Shown piece by piece: positions 1 through 11,327 of a stretch of DNA of 64,000 nucleotides (position 1 is its first letter; every line of letters begins with the position of its first letter). Origin of the DNA: Dracaena cambodiana (lineage: Eukaryota; Streptophyta; Magnoliopsida; Asparagales; Asparagaceae); NCBI GenBank assembly GCA_036321105.1, contig JAYEPQ010000019.1, forward strand, positions 6,116,886-6,180,885, read 5' to 3'. The notes beneath the pieces are model-generated. The model had not been told where the DNA came from. It did not search any database and saw only the letters and a program-made list of their open reading frames with translations. A program made the translations under genes and the position numbers.

Positions 1-4
1 ACAG

Positions 5-658
5 TTCCAAAAGCCAATGTGGGAAGTTCAATTAGGCAGGAGAGATGGCACAGTATCTCGACAACAAGAGGCTCTTAACGATATCCCCGTACCCTCTTCT
101 AACTTCACGACTCTAGTAAATTCCTTTGCTAGCAAAGGTCTCGGCAACCAGGATCTAGTCGTTCTATCTGGTGTGTACGATAACTTTTCGAAACAAACAT
201 GACTTGCATTTCCTGTCATGTAACTGATACGAAACTCTCTATGTTTGCATTGTGCAGGTGCACATACAATCGGAATAGGGACCTGCACCCTCTTCAGCAA
301 CCGTCTCTACAACTTCACTGGGAAGGGCGACGCAGACCCATCCCTGGACACAACATACGCAGCATCCTTGAGGACTCAATGCAAGAGCCTGACGGACACC
401 ACGACTGTCCCTATGGACCCAGGGAGCGGCACGGCCTTTGACAGCAGCTATTTCGAGATAGTGAAGCAGAACAAGGGTCTTTTCCAATCCGATGCTGCAC
501 TGCTCACTAACCAGAGATCGAAAAACCTCGTGGAGAAACTTACCGATTCTAAGAACTTTCTGAATGCATTCAAGAACTCGATAAAGATGATGGGAGAAAT
601 TGGAGTTCTGACGGGGACTGATGGGGAGATAAGGAGGAATTGCCGCCTTGTGAATTGA
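5..658 (+). CDS. Class III peroxidase A, 3' half (exons 3 and 4)
   Basis: Secretory plant heme peroxidase (H2O2-dependent oxidation of phenolics in the apoplast or vacuole), cut by the left window edge. Bases 1-4 (acag) are the splice acceptor, exon 3 is 5-170, the intron is 171-257 (GT...AG, phase 1) and exon 4 is 258-658, ending in TGA. Exon 3 reads WEVQLGRRDG, the usual family landmark. The spliced junction rebuilds LSGAHTIG, with the proximal heme-ligand His. Exon 4 keeps the RTQC cysteine, the MDPGSG and FDSSYF motifs and the C-terminal NCRLVN. No stop or frameshift is seen, so the visible part looks functional. Exons 1-2 lie outside the window. It is about 90% similar to gene B on the opposite strand, so the two form a tail-to-tail duplicated pair. 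Confidence 0.93.
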
Positions 659-857
659 GAATAACTGGCAAGGAGCTTGAGATATGAAGAAAATCATTAT
701 GTTTTTCCCCCTTTTTTTGTGCAAGAAAATGTTTATGTTGATTCTGTGGTTTGCTTTTGTTGATGTTGATGGGCAAATTCGTTCAATAGTTTTCATGAAA
801 TAAAATTATTTGATATTTATTGGATTTATTGTGTTATACCTTTGAGATATAGAAAAA
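659..857 (+). other. Peroxidase A 3' UTR with poly(A) signal
   Basis: The segment is T-rich and contains AATAAA at about 799-804, 140 bases after the stop. It is clearly homologous, in inverted orientation, to the DNA downstream of gene B (about 6010-6232), where the hexamer reads AATGAA. Homology between the two loci fades near 857, so this is probably the right end of the duplicated unit. Confidence 0.7.
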
Positions 858-889
858 TAATATAGAGTAACTACCAAAAAACGTGATCT

Positions 890-1075
890 ACGTAAATCCT
901 GAAGAGAGTACAAACCACATATTCTTGACATGTGAGTTTGATCAGTGGGTGTGGTTGATGTGCAATAATTTCTATGATATACCCATTGAGCACATCAGAA
1001 TGTCATGGGTTTGACTCCCATTGTAGTTGCCAACTTCCTGTATGCTCGAATTTGGAGAATTTCCAATCATTGCTA
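890..1075 (+). pseudogene. LINE (L1-type) RT zinc-binding domain remnant
   Basis: The plus strand at about 901-1010 reads EESTNHIFLTCEFDQWVW and continues for about 18 residues. This matches the (T/D)HLFLxCxFxxxVW pattern of the zinc-binding domain found after reverse transcriptase in plant L1 elements. A weak continuation (NFLYARIWRISNHC) resembles the IWxERNxR segment that follows. There is no start codon and no long open frame. It is a short relic just downstream of peroxidase A. Confidence 0.55.
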
Positions 1076-1429
1076 TTGATGGAGATTATACCAAAATAAA
1101 AGAAAATTACAAGATTTTTAATTCGGAATACAGGGTTAGAGAAAAAAGATGACTCTGTTTTCCCTATTAATTTTGTGGGATCTTTAGGCGATATAAACAT
1201 TCACGTCGACTGATTTCTTTGGTACCAAGTTTTGGCCGGAAAGAAGCAGGAACTCTTGAAGCGCAACAACTTTTGTTTCTCTCGTTCTCTATTTTTGGAT
1301 CTCTTGATCTCAGTGTCTCCCCATCTGTGTCCTCGTTGTCTTCTCCTCATGTTATATTGAGAGATAGGGGTCTTCTTATAGACTCTAAGAACAAAATCAT
1401 TCTCTCAAATTTTTTCAAAGATTAAATCG
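1076..1429. other. Spacer with no recognised gene
   Basis: AT-rich sequence followed by a pyrimidine-rich stretch (about 1260-1350). No coding, RNA or element hallmarks were recognised. Confidence 0.5.
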
Positions 1430-2225
1430 TGGGAGTGCACGTGGAGCGGTTACAACATGCTCTACATGCGGAGCGGAGCGCACGAGGCGTGCGCATGGCT
1501 CTTGGGTATGCACGTGCAGTAGCCTGAGGCATGTGCACGGGGCCCTGGGGAGTGCTTGCAATGCCTTGGGGCGCACACACGCAGCGCCTTGGGCGCGTGT
1601 AGTGGGCCCTGGCTACACGCGTAGCAGGCCCTCTGTGCGTATTGCGCCCTAGGTGCCTTGTGTCTTGAGGTGTGCACTTCTCGATGTGTGCTCCTCGGTT
1701 GTGCTCACCTGGGTGCCCAAGCACGTGCTCCTCGGCGAACGCAACTAGGAGGAGTGCATTTGCTGAGGATGCACGCGCTTCTATATATGGAATGTGCTCG
1801 TCTGAATGGTGCGTGCTCTTTTGTGCACACTCTGCAATGCCCATAGGTGTGTTCCTCGACGCACATCCCTCATTGCGCTTTTAGGCTGTGCGTGACTAGG
1901 AGGTGCGCTTTTGATGAGGATGTGTGCACTCTCCTAGGCATGTGCTTGGCTCATCTAGAGGGCACACACTCCTTGATGCATGCTCTGCGGCACCCAAGGG
2001 CGTGCTTCTTGGCGCATGCCCCTAATCGCGTTTCTAGGTTGTGCGCGCCTGGGAGGCTTGTGTTCCCGAACGATGTGCATGTGCTCCTAGATATTATATG
2101 TGCTCGTCTGGGATGTCCATGCTCCTCAGTACGTGCTCCTCGAAGCATAGACACATGCTCCTTAGCATGCGCTCATTAATGCTCTTCACTCTTAGGTGCA
2201 CTTCTTGTTATGCACTCCCGGGCGT
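1430..2225. repeat. GC-rich degenerate tandem repeat array
   Basis: A block of about 0.8 kb, far richer in GC than its surroundings and dominated by the words GTGCTCCTCGG, GCGCATGC, TGTGCTCGTCTG and GATGTGCA. At least three degenerate units of about 130-155 bp can be lined up from about 1700, 1834 and 1985. Each runs from GCCCA(A/T)GGGCGTG through CTAGGxTGTGCG to a GATGTGCA...GCTCCTAG segment. The first 270 bases use the same words but are harder to align. Several overlapping frames are open only because the array lacks AT-rich stops, and no protein family is recognised. It may be a satellite-like array or part of an unknown element's LTR. Confidence 0.6.
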
Positions 2226-2388
2226 GGGCTTCTGGTGCTTTTGTTTCAGCTAATTATTCTAGTTTTTAATGCCTATAATATGGTTGCTATGGAAAATATC
2301 TTACATAGTATTCGGAAATCCCGTTCAAAGACCTCTATCCTACCCTATATGAGGCAACCAGACACATAGAAAATGTTGGCATAGAAAC

Positions 2389-3302
2389 ATGTGGAATTTA
2401 ATCTTTGAGAATAGATTATCTAGTCGGGCAAATGAGGAGTGGAGATGGTTGAAGCTAGATATTGCTGCGCATTGGCCTAAAAATGACAAGGAAGATTGCC
2501 CGATATGGAGATGGAGTAGGAAAGGTAGTTTCTTGGTTAACTCCACATGCAACCACTTTATAAATGGGGGTTGTAGTTCACATATCGCAAATTCGATTTG
2601 GAATGCTAAGTGTCCTCTGGTTGGTTTCTAAACATGCAATCTTAACATGATCAGCACTCCAGAAAAGAAGATGGTCAAGTCCATATATCTGTGTGCTCTG
2701 CTGCAGGAATGAGGAAACAACAGAACACGTCTTGCTATATTGTGAGTTAGTAGTACAGGTTTGTCGACGATGCACGAACCTGTATGGGTTGCCTAAAGTT
2801 CTTGCGAATCCATACAGTATTTGGGGGATTCTTACAAAAAAAACCCGGTCAAAATGGTCTTCACATGAGTGTTATGGCAACAATTTGCTGGAATATTGGG
2901 AGAGAGAGAAATAGTAGAGTATTCAGAGATAAAACATATTCCACTTATTTATGTTTTCTGCATATTATTCATGATATTTCTCAATGGACAGGAATGCTCT
3001 TAGAAGAAAAATGTCTTCAGCTTTTCGATAATTCCTTTGAAGATAATGGTGACAGTGAAGAAGGGGAGGAGCCGGAGAAGATGGTATGGCGACACGCTTC
3101 CATGATTGCTTTTTCTTTGAAGACTTTTTCGTTTCTTTTTAGGAATAGAACCTTTTATTTCTGTTAGTACTCGATAACAATGGTTGGTGATCATCCTAAA
3201 ACCACTAGAGTTGTAATATATTTTGTACTTATTCTATTATGTCTATTAATGACACAAAGGGGGATTCTATCTCACCATTTCTAGACCAAAAAAAAAAAAA
3301 AA
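2389..3302 (+). mobile_element. L1-type LINE 3' end with poly(A) tail
   Basis: This is a 5'-truncated non-LTR retrotransposon. Shifting frames encode the C-terminal zinc-binding region of the LINE reverse transcriptase: CPIWRWSRKGSF near 2500, IWNAKCP near 2600, CVLCCRNEETTEHVLLYC at about 2690-2745 and ATICWNIGRERNSRVF near 2880-2920. An acidic tail and a noncoding 3' UTR follow. The element ends in an A-run at 3288-3302. A stop after KCPLVGF and several frameshifts make it inactive. No target duplication was identified. Confidence 0.82.
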
Positions 3303-5236
3303 CAACCACCTACATTGACCTGGTCTATCTGGTTTGAGACAGATGAGTCGAACATAAACCAAAACCCTCGTGTTGGTATAATTTGGGCAGGTTCCCAAGC
3401 TGTTCAATTTTTGGAGTTTCAATTAGGCAGTCTTCGAGTTCAAAGCCCACCTACATTGACCTCAGAGAACTCTGAAAACACACGCATAGTGTATATAATA
3501 TAAGCGATAAAAGAACATCAATTTCTCCTTCAACCTTATCATTGAAGGTATTAATAATCAAAAAATGGAACAAATCTTAAACATGTGCACTGAAGAACAA
3601 TGTTCGCGCAGTTCCAACAACTTGATTTTTTATATTTGTTTTGGCATAGATTTGTGAAATAAAAAATAACTCAAGTTCAGACTATGACACTATCAAAATG
3701 CTAGTCGTTTAACAATTTCTTGCTAGACTTCAAGAACTAACCCCTTCATCATTTAACAAATTAGCGCCTTCTAACTTAGAACAACTGCTCTACCAAATTG
3801 CCTCAAGTTGACCGTATCTTGATCGAAAAAATACTAGAAATTTCACAATGTAGATAGCTACGTACATACCACGAACTGATCGTAATATACACTTCTTATG
3901 AATCATGGTTCTATGAATGGAATTTTCATTTCTTAATCACTATGTTAGCTAGGCGACTGAGTCGCAGTCAGTTTAGTTAGTTACTTATGAGACTATAATG
4001 CTAATTAGTATTATCAACGAAGAAAGAGTGTAAGCTAAGCCTACGGGTGAGATTGGGCGGGTCCAGTGATAATGATATCGTCCCTTTTTTTTCAATATTT
4101 ATTTATTTTTTGTTTATGTGCATGGCGAACCTAATTAATTCGTGAATTTTTGTGACAAGCCGAACTGATTCCTAATGACAAAACACGAAATAATTTTATT
4201 ACGACGAAGCTAGCAAACAAGAGAAGACACTGGAAAACATATGGAAATTAACTATGCATATATTTATGTACACGACCAATCTGGCCTTAAAACTATAATG
4301 AAACTACCGAAATACTAATATGAGCAACATTATATCTGGCAATAGTTAGCATCGATAAACTAAATTATTGAAGGCACTAGCTGGATTAACTAGTAGAGGA
4401 ATTTAACACCAATTGTACGATCACATCAGGCTCAAAGTCATCAACTTATTTTCTCTCTTTGGTTAAGATAATCCATCCATGTCACGAAACACTCCAATTT
4501 CAGACGTCTCTTTCTCTACCTACGCACACCAACTTCACCGTTGCATAATGGTTGGATAATAGTACATGATCATGTGCTTTGCGCCATTAGTCAAAGCCTA
4601 GAAACCTTGATACATTATTTCATAACAACTTGAGGGTGCAATCTTAAAATCAAATCATGTTATTTGTATTCATGATTCATTATCTCCTTTGAGGTGAGTT
4701 TGATGCTTATGTTCATGCTAAGTATTCCCTTGGATGGTGTACATTGTCCCATCAGAAACTAATTTAGAGAAAGTTGATTTTAGATTGACTGTCAGTCGTA
4801 AAAATTTGTCAATGTTGCAAGTAGCATGATCCCATTTTGATGGAAAAATGAATAGGCATAATCGCGATCTAACTTGGTAACCATGAAAAGTTAGTTATAG
4901 TTTTCTCAAATCTCATACTTCCATATGAATAAGGATTTACTTGCATGCTTTGCTTGTTCACTAATATTTTTTTTCTTTTAAGATAACTCCTCAACGACTA
5001 TAACTTTTTATACCTAAAATAGAAAATATCGTACTATTGCAAACTCCAACAGTCCTTGAGGAAAGCCACCTTTCCACACTATTCATGTACGCATCCTTAT
5101 ACATTTACTTGTCACATGGTCATTTTCTCTTGCCAGATATGTTGGGCGGAAAGATTCACAAAATAACTTCTAAATATACAGGCATTGCAAAGTAAGGAGT
5201 GGCAAATATAGTCATTATGTTTCTCAAATAAAATAA
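3303..5236. other. AT-rich intergenic spacer
   Basis: No gene, RNA or element terminus was recognised in about 1.9 kb. The phrase CCACCTACATTGACCT occurs twice, near 3306 and 3447, around a low-information stretch. Confidence 0.5.
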
Positions 5237-5815
5237 GTATGTTGTGAGTATCACCTTTCACCACTATATACTAATTAGGGAGCAGGTTTGCCATCCAATA
5301 AATAATCTCATACAAACCTCATATCTCAATTTCTGCCATTGATATAGAAGTTACATGAATACTATATATCCCAACCTTTCTAACAATAAAACTAGCTCCC
5401 GCCTTGTCTTGGTCAATTTATGCAATCAGAAATGAAATTATTGTATACAAAATTAAAGAATCTTGCATTATCCATATTGCTAAATCAAACACACACACAT
5501 GCGCGCACACATACACATGTACATATTAGAATAATGAAAATAAGTCTTTGCCTCATACAAGTTATCAGAGCTACGATTTATTTCCACTATATCTAATAAA
5601 TATTTTTAAAAAAATTCTCATAGATTAAGATCTTGACCCTCTAGTGTTTACTCATACCCATTTTCTAGGGTTTTAGTTTTGATTTGGTTTTCTACAAAGT
5701 AGATGCAAAATTAACGGTTTTCAATAAATATAACCTTTTATATCTACTTGATGAGGGAGTAAATAAAGTTCAAAGTCTATAGATTTTGATCATAAGGAAG
5801 GTAGGGATGTAGATA
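5237..5815 (+). repeat. Left arm of inverted repeat around peroxidase B (LTR/PBS-like)
   Basis: This segment is the inverted counterpart of about 23067-23616, with long runs of near identity, for example TACTAATTAGGGAGC and GATCTTGACCCTCTAGTGTT-like blocks (shown here in part). It looks like an LTR plus leader. It starts near TGTTGTGAG (5240) and ends CTCATACA near 5559. A primer-binding-like GTTATCAGAGCT at about 5561-5572 follows, resembling the initiator tRNA-Met site of Ty1/copia elements (TGGTATCAGAGC), then about 240 bases of leader. No gag or pol follows. A long-TIR DNA transposon carrying the gene is the alternative reading. Confidence 0.6.
5561..5572 (+). promoter_or_regulatory. Possible tRNA-Met primer-binding site in left repeat arm
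   Basis: GTTATCAGAGCT matches ten consecutive positions of the TGGTATCAGAGC primer site plus the following T. It lies two bases after an LTR-like ...CATACA end. The right arm has GTTATCGGAGCT at the same place. This is suggestive but not decisive. Confidence 0.4.
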
Positions 5816-6232
5816 TCATTATTCTAAATTTTTTTTTAAAAAAAAAATAATAGAATCATATAACCTATTGATGTTGGATTTACCACATTCAACAAACTTT
5901 TCATATAACAAAGACTCACTATAGAGCATGCAGTCGTACGGTCTAACTGGTCTATATGACCTATTGCTAATTTTTCTAGTTCATTTTCCATGGTATTTAC
6001 TTTATGTTATTTTTCTATAATCTCAAAGGTAAAACACAATAAATCTAATAAATATCAAATAATTTCATTTCATAAAAAATATTGAACAAATTCGCCCATC
6101 AACATCAACAAGAACAAACCACGCAATCAACATAAACATTTTCTTGCTCAAAAAAAAAAAAAAAAAAAAAAGAAAAGAAAAAAGAAAAACATAATGATTT
6201 TCTTCATATCCCGAGCTCCTTGCCAGTTATTC

Positions 6233-6493
6233 TCAATTCACAATGCGACAGTTCTTTCTTATCTCCCCATCAGTCCCCGTAAGAACTCCAATCGCTCCCA
6301 TTCTCTTTATCGAGTTCTTGAATGCATTCAGAAAGTTCTTAGAATTGGTAATCTTCTCTAATAGCTTTTTCGATCTCTGGTTAGCGAGTAGCACAACATC
6401 AGATTGGAAATGACCCTTGTTCTGCTTCACTATCTCGAAATAGCTGCTGTCAAAGGCCGTGCCGTTCCCTGGGTCCATAGGGACAATCGTGGT
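6233..6493 (-). pseudogene. Peroxidase B exon 4, distal piece
   Basis: This is the 3' part of the last coding exon, from the target duplication to the stop codon. It encodes MDPGNGTAFDSSYFEIVKQ through the C-terminal IRKNCRIVN without stops. It is separated from the rest of the exon (21749-21886) by 15.25 kb of E1. Downstream DNA (6010-6232) is homologous to the 3' UTR of gene A but contains a long A-run and a mutated poly(A) hexamer. Confidence 0.9.
6489..6493. repeat. E1 target-site duplication, left copy (GTGGT)
   Basis: GTGGT immediately precedes the 5' LTR and is repeated exactly after the 3' LTR at 21744-21748. A 5-bp duplication is normal for Ty3/gypsy integration. Confidence 0.93.
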
Positions 6494-7153
6494 TGTTGGT
6501 AGTGAAAATTCCTTAAGGAGTTTTCCACACAGAACGTGAAGCTAATCTGTAGCTCCGCATTTGGCTACTTAGCCTCGCGTTTGAGAAAATGCGTAGCTAA
6601 TCAATACCTCCGCGTTCTGGTGTTCTAACTTCGTGTTCTGATGCGATTAGCTCCGCGTGAGCAGATAATCAGAATCCTAAATTGATCGTGATTGAGATTT
6701 GGGCTTATCCAATACCCAAATTAAGTCCAATCAAAATTCCAAATCAAGAGATTTAAATCAAAATTAAGATATTTGATTAGAATTATTGATGAATACAAAT
6801 TCTATTTAATTAGAAACTCTTATATTGGCCCAAGACTATAAATACCCACTTGAGGAAGCCTTAGGGGATCTTTTTCGAGTATTAAAAAAAATTCAAATTA
6901 CACGTGAGAACCTTAAACGAATTAAGATTAGCAGAGAAAAATTAAGTCGGTCGTCATCTTCGTCAAGCAAGAAAATCATCGACGTCAGATCGTCCAAATG
7001 AGCTATTTAGTAGATCCTATCACTGTGAGAACCCACTATATTTTGTAAAAGAGAGCGATAATTATAAATGCTCTCGTTTGTTGTTTTCTTGTTTACTTTC
7101 GTTGTAATCTAAGTTGTATTCAATGGAAAGAGGCAAAATTTTTGCGACGAACA
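6494..7153 (+). repeat. E1 5' LTR
   Basis: It starts TGTTGGTAGTG and ends GACGAACA. A TATA box (CTATAAATAC) lies at about 6836-6845, so transcription probably starts about 30 bases downstream. The U3 part is full of GCGAGGCTA/TAGCTCCGCG-like words in both orientations. It matches 21083-21743. Confidence 0.92.
6836..6845 (+). promoter_or_regulatory. TATA box of E1 5' LTR
   Basis: CTATAAATAC occurs in the same context in the 3' LTR (about 21426-21435), in the E2 LTR (24028-24038, minus) and in the E6 LTR (about 61559-61569, minus). This points to a conserved core promoter. Confidence 0.65.
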
Positions 7154-7156
7154 AAC

Positions 7157-7174
7157 TGACGACCACAGTGGGAG
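7157..7174 (+). promoter_or_regulatory. E1 primer-binding site
   Basis: TGACGACCACAGTGGGAG lies three bases after the LTR. E6 has the less mutated form TGGCGACCAAAGTGAGA at the same distance (minus, 61142-61158). The initial TGG expected from tRNA pairing is TGA here. The tRNA identity was not determined. Confidence 0.6.
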
Positions 7175-7539
7175 AAGTCTCTTTCACCGAAAAAGAGATC
7201 GTGGCATAATCTGACGTCGAAAGGATCGAATCCGACGTTAACATGCTCGTCATGGAGATCGACCAGTAGAAGTACGAGGAGTATCTCTTCTCTGAGTCAG
7301 GTAACATGACCGAAATGCGGCGCTATCGTCGCGTTCGCTCCAATACCCGTAAATTGGGTAATTGGGAATCCACCGTTAATCGGGGACCTTTGGAGACCGC
7401 GGCCATAAAGCCGTCGTTTGGGCAGGAAACTCTAACAGAGGATGACCTCTCTACTGTCGAAGAAAGGTCGGGAACTTGATTGACCAGAACCCAACTCCGG
7501 AACCGAAATCAGAGAGCTAGGTGAAAGGCCCTGAAAGCC

Positions 7540-8400
7540 CGCATTAAATGCGAGGCTATTCAGGCAGCAGAACGCGAAGCTACTGTACCTCGCGAGTTGG
7601 CTTGCGTTAATCACATGACCAGTCACTATCACGATAAACGCGAAGCTACAACCTGAGTGAATCGCAAGGACATGCCAACTTGTGATTCTCCACGCGAGGC
7701 TATTTTATCTGGACTTAAAACTAGAGAAGCTCACATTAATCGCGATGATAAAATCCTGATAGAGCCAGCGTGCGATGGTGATTCTTCACACGAGGCTAAA
7801 ACTGAGCCTAGCGTTAAATGTGAAGCCAGTAAGACTTGTGTCAATCGCAAGATACTTGACACTCGCTTAATTCGCGATGATAAACTTCCCTTAAAGTAAG
7901 CGTGTGATGGTAATTATCCACGCGAGGCTAAAGCCAAGCTTAGCGTAAATTGCAAAGACGGTGAAACTTGCGTTAATCGCAGAACTCCTTACCTTCGTGT
8001 AAATCGCGAAGATGATTTTTAGACTTGCATTAATCGCAGAACTCCTTACCTTCGTGTTAATCACGAAGATGAGTTTTAGACTTGCGTTAATCGCAAGAAT
8101 CGCGTTAAACACGAAGTTATGACTTGCATAAATCGCAAGAATAAGCCAGCGTGCAAGAATTTTCTTCCACGCGAGGCTAATATTCCAGAAGTTAAATTTC
8201 TGCAGAAACACTAAGCCAGCGTAAAACACGAGGATAGCATACCAAAACGCAAAGATATTACTCAGCCCCACGTATCAAAACCCGAGGCTACTTCTCAACT
8301 CCGCGTATCAAAACGTGAGGCTACTTTGCAGCTCCATGTATCAAAATGCGAAGCTACTTCTCAGCTCCGCGTAAATCAATATGAATACAAAATCAGGACT
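7540..8400 (+). repeat. E1 leader array of GCGTTAATCGCGAGGCTA-type repeats
   Basis: The leader upstream of gag is built from degenerate 20-60-bp repeats of the words GCGTTAATCGC, CGCGAGGCTA, AATCGCGATGATAA and AAACACGAAG. One clear tandem pair of about 57 bp starts near 7964 and 8022 (ACTTGCxTTAATCGCAGAAC...). GCGTTAATCGC is itself a small palindrome. Short open frames across the array are artefacts. The same words recur in the LTRs and in the antisense-gene introns. Confidence 0.75.
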
Positions 8401-9003
8401 GATAATCGCACTACTATATCAGAACTTGACACTAGTGATTCCAAGAAGTTTCAGTGGACCCCTGTACCCTCTCAATGGATGAGTGGGCCCCATGACTCCA
8501 TGTCCAAAGCCACTGACCTAAGAGAATACCTAACAAAGAAGAGAAGCATAAATCAAGTTCAATCGGATCCTATTTGTCATTGCAAGCAGCTTACGATAGC
8601 AGTATCTGCTGTACTGAACAATTGTTGTTGCAGTAAGATGAGGGTGTCGGTATTCGATCGATTAACTGAGTCGAACAAAAATCCTGCAAAGAGGACAAAA
8701 AGTGCTCCCCGAGAAAAAGAATGTAGAGCAGTAACCTCTAACATGGTTGGAAAGGAGAAGAAAGTTGTAGATAGGGAGGATGATTTGGAATCAAGCGAGA
8801 AAGAAGCTCATCATCTTACTCAACTTAAATCAGGAGCTGTCTCTCCTCGAAATTACAAGAGACTTGTAAAAGGTTTTTATGACGACGACAGCGACAACTC
8901 GGCCATAACTTCACCTTGCTCTTCGGCGTCGTCCAGACTCCAAAAATCAGCATCACATATGGTGGATAAATCTAATAACATCGATCAGAGATTGGAAGCA
9001 TAG
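8326..9003 (+). pseudogene. E1 gag N-terminal region / ORF1-like segment
   Basis: An open frame of 225 codons precedes the recognisable gag core. No Pfam-type domain is recognised. Its PHDSM...YLTKKR...CHCKQL...VSVFDRL pattern is shared with E6 (minus, 59880-60296), so it is a real part of the family's coding region. The first codons run out of the leader repeat array, so the annotated start is uncertain. The segment after residue 120 is Lys/Glu/Ser rich. A TAG at about 9001 separates it from the next frame. Confidence 0.6.
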
Positions 9004-9051
9004 GAACAGATGATCCGAGAGCAATAAAAAACGATCGAGGATCTCAAAACG

Positions 9052-10665
9052 ATGCTCTTAAAGGTGGTCAAAAACACCCAAAAGATAGTCGAAGATAAAG
9101 CCAAAACTTCTACAGAATCACCGCAGAAGAAAGAAAAAGAAACTCCGTTCAAGATAAATGAAGAAGATAAAGAAGAAAAGGCTTACTCGACACATGAGAA
9201 CGAGAATAAATATTCTTTCCATGACCCTCATGAAGAGAAAATTGAGAACTTACAAAGCCAACTTGATGCCTTGATGCACAAGAAGGAATTAAAGGAATCA
9301 GGGGTTTCGAGACCATACCCGCCTGAATGGGATCTGGCGACGTACCCTGAAAAGTACAAATCACTCAAGTTGGAGCCATATGATGGAAAAGGATCTCCCA
9401 ATCAGCATATCTACTACTTCTTGTCCCAAGCAGGACATTTAATGACCAAGGTATTTGCAAGTACCTTGCGAGGGCCTGCCTTCACATGGTTTATGCAATT
9501 GCCCCTAGGTACTATCAATACCAGGTATGACGTTAAGAAGCACTCCCTCACACGTTTCTTCGAGGATGGTACCGAAATATTGGTTCATTCCCTCCTTGCA
9601 ACAAAGTAAGGGGAACAAGAAACGGTGAAGGATTTTATAGAAAGGTTTTGGGAGAAGTCAATGCATTGCAAATATGGAATGGTCCAGGAAACTCTGGTGG
9701 GAACTTGCAGGCATAACTTTAAGACTAACGTGCTCCTAAAAATGGGAGCCGTAGAGTCCAAAACTTGGAAGGATTTGCTCAAACAGGGGGAGCAAGCCGA
9801 AGACTTGATCCGTCAAGTTGAAGAATCTCGTAGAGTAAGGAACCTTGGAAATAATAGGCCGCATATGCAAAACAACAATAAGAATAAGGGGAAAGCGGTA
9901 ATGGCATCAGATGTCGCTCCACAGAAGACAAATCTTCCAAACCTGAAGCCCCAAAATCAAAAAGGCACGGGACAGAATAGACCCCGACAAGAGAGGACCT
10001 ATACTTTTAAGGCGGAACAGTTGCCTACACTCTTCCATTTGCTCCTTAGGAAGAGAATGTTGAAACTTTTAGAAAATAGAAAATCGGAGGATGCTGGTAA
10101 AACCAACGATCCTAACTATTGTTTATACCACAGAAATTTTAGACATCCTACTAAGGACTGTTATCCTCTGAAGAACATGATTCAAACATTGACAGAGGCT
10201 GGAGTCTTGACGCTGAAAGAGGAACAAAAGAAAGTTACTGCTAATATGACAACCCTGGAGATAGGGACCCATGAGTTTCCTGCAGGAGTAACCCCGATAC
10301 CAGAAGGGAAACTGGTCGTGGAGAATCATGACCCATATGAAAGAGCACAGAAAGGACTTGTCCCTATAATAACACAAAGGGGGGAAGTCATATGGATCCA
10401 CTCTGATCTATTACAGAATGAACAATGGACCACCTTAGGAAGCCAGTGGAAAAAGCGGAGTAGTAATACTATTTCTCCGAAAATAAAAGAAGAGTACATA
10501 GTTGCAGGAGCATTCGCAGACTCTGAAGAAGAGGCCAAAACTATGGCCACCCATCAAGATGAGGCAGATCCCTCCGGCACTCGATCCGGTAAAGCCTACC
10601 TCAAAGACTACACCAGAGTAGACCCGAAGAATATATACGGGGAACTTGCGAAGCCTGCAAAGTAA
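9052..10665 (+). pseudogene. E1 gag (retrotransposon gag domain and zinc knuckle)
   Basis: This is the nucleocapsid/capsid precursor. A Lys/Glu-rich coiled segment comes first, followed by the retrotransposon gag core (YKSLKLEPYDGKGSP, LRGPAFTWFMQLP, then LTRFFEDGTE near 9550). An in-frame TAA at 9607-9609 interrupts the core, which resumes as VKDFIERF at 9625. The zinc knuckle at about 10117-10162 has a C-x2-H-x4-H-x4-C pattern (CLYHRNFRHPTKDC), the variant seen in Tat-type gags. A further TAA at 10663 falls where E2 has a Gln codon. Confidence 0.85.
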
Positions 10666-10746
10666 AAAGGGCTTCGTTTTCAGAAGAATCCTGGAAAAGA
10701 CAAAGAGGTCAAGGGTGCTACTTTTAAATTTGACATAACAACAAAG

Positions 10747-11327
10747 TTGATAAATATCCCAGCTCGAGTCACGCTTTACGAGTTGCTACGATTATCGAAA
10801 TCAACTCGTGAAGTATTAAGAGAGGCCTTGGCAGACTCTGAATCTTTCTTAGTACAGATTGTTGAGCCGATCGATGAAGAGCAGGATTCCTGCCCTCGCT
10901 GTCATCAAGTAAGGAGGCAGGTCCAACAGTTTACTTTTTCCCCAGAGGACATGCATGTAAGGAATATAAAGCATAATATGTCTTTATATTTTACCGGATA
11001 TGTCAGATCCACGAGGTGGACCGCATTCAAATTGATCTGGGGTCTGCATTAAGCATCATTCCCAGAAAGTTGATGCAGCTATCGAAAATTTCTCCCCATC
11101 GCCTGACACTAACAAATACTACAATATACGGATTTAACGCCAATGATAGCTGTCCCCTCGAGAAGATCCGACTTCGATGCCGAATCGGGGATTTGAGGAC
11201 GGAAGTCACGTGCTATGTTGTTGACGCAAACACATCTTACAATATTCTACTGCGGCGACCATGGATTCAAGCCTATATGATTGTTTCGTTGACTCTCCAC
11301 CAATGTATGAAATACTGCGATGAATAA
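10747..11327 (+). pseudogene. E1 aspartic protease
   Basis: This is the retroviral-type protease that matures Gag-Pol. It is read in two overlapping frames with a frameshift near 11000-11050. The catalytic loop is IDLGSALSIIP (Asp at about 11034), and the C-terminal ILLRRPWI is the flap-proximal LLGRPW motif with Gly changed to Arg. E2 carries the same domain in one open frame with DPGSALSVVP. It is inactive here because of the frameshift and stops. Confidence 0.8.

Noticed and set aside
1000..1035. A tRNA T-arm-like string (GGGTTTGACTCCC)
   Set aside because: No cloverleaf or acceptor stem could be formed with the flanks, and it overlaps a LINE relic. No tRNA or rRNA gene was found in the window.
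1422..2253. Overlapping Cys/His-rich frames on both strands that might suggest small cysteine-rich peptides
   Set aside because: They arise from GC-rich repeats containing TGT/TGC/CAC words. No signal peptide, no conserved Cys spacing, and open frames on both strands.
7657..8271. Short frames on both strands in the E1 leader
   Set aside because: They fall within the GCGTTAATCGC repeat array and lack any conserved counterpart in E6.
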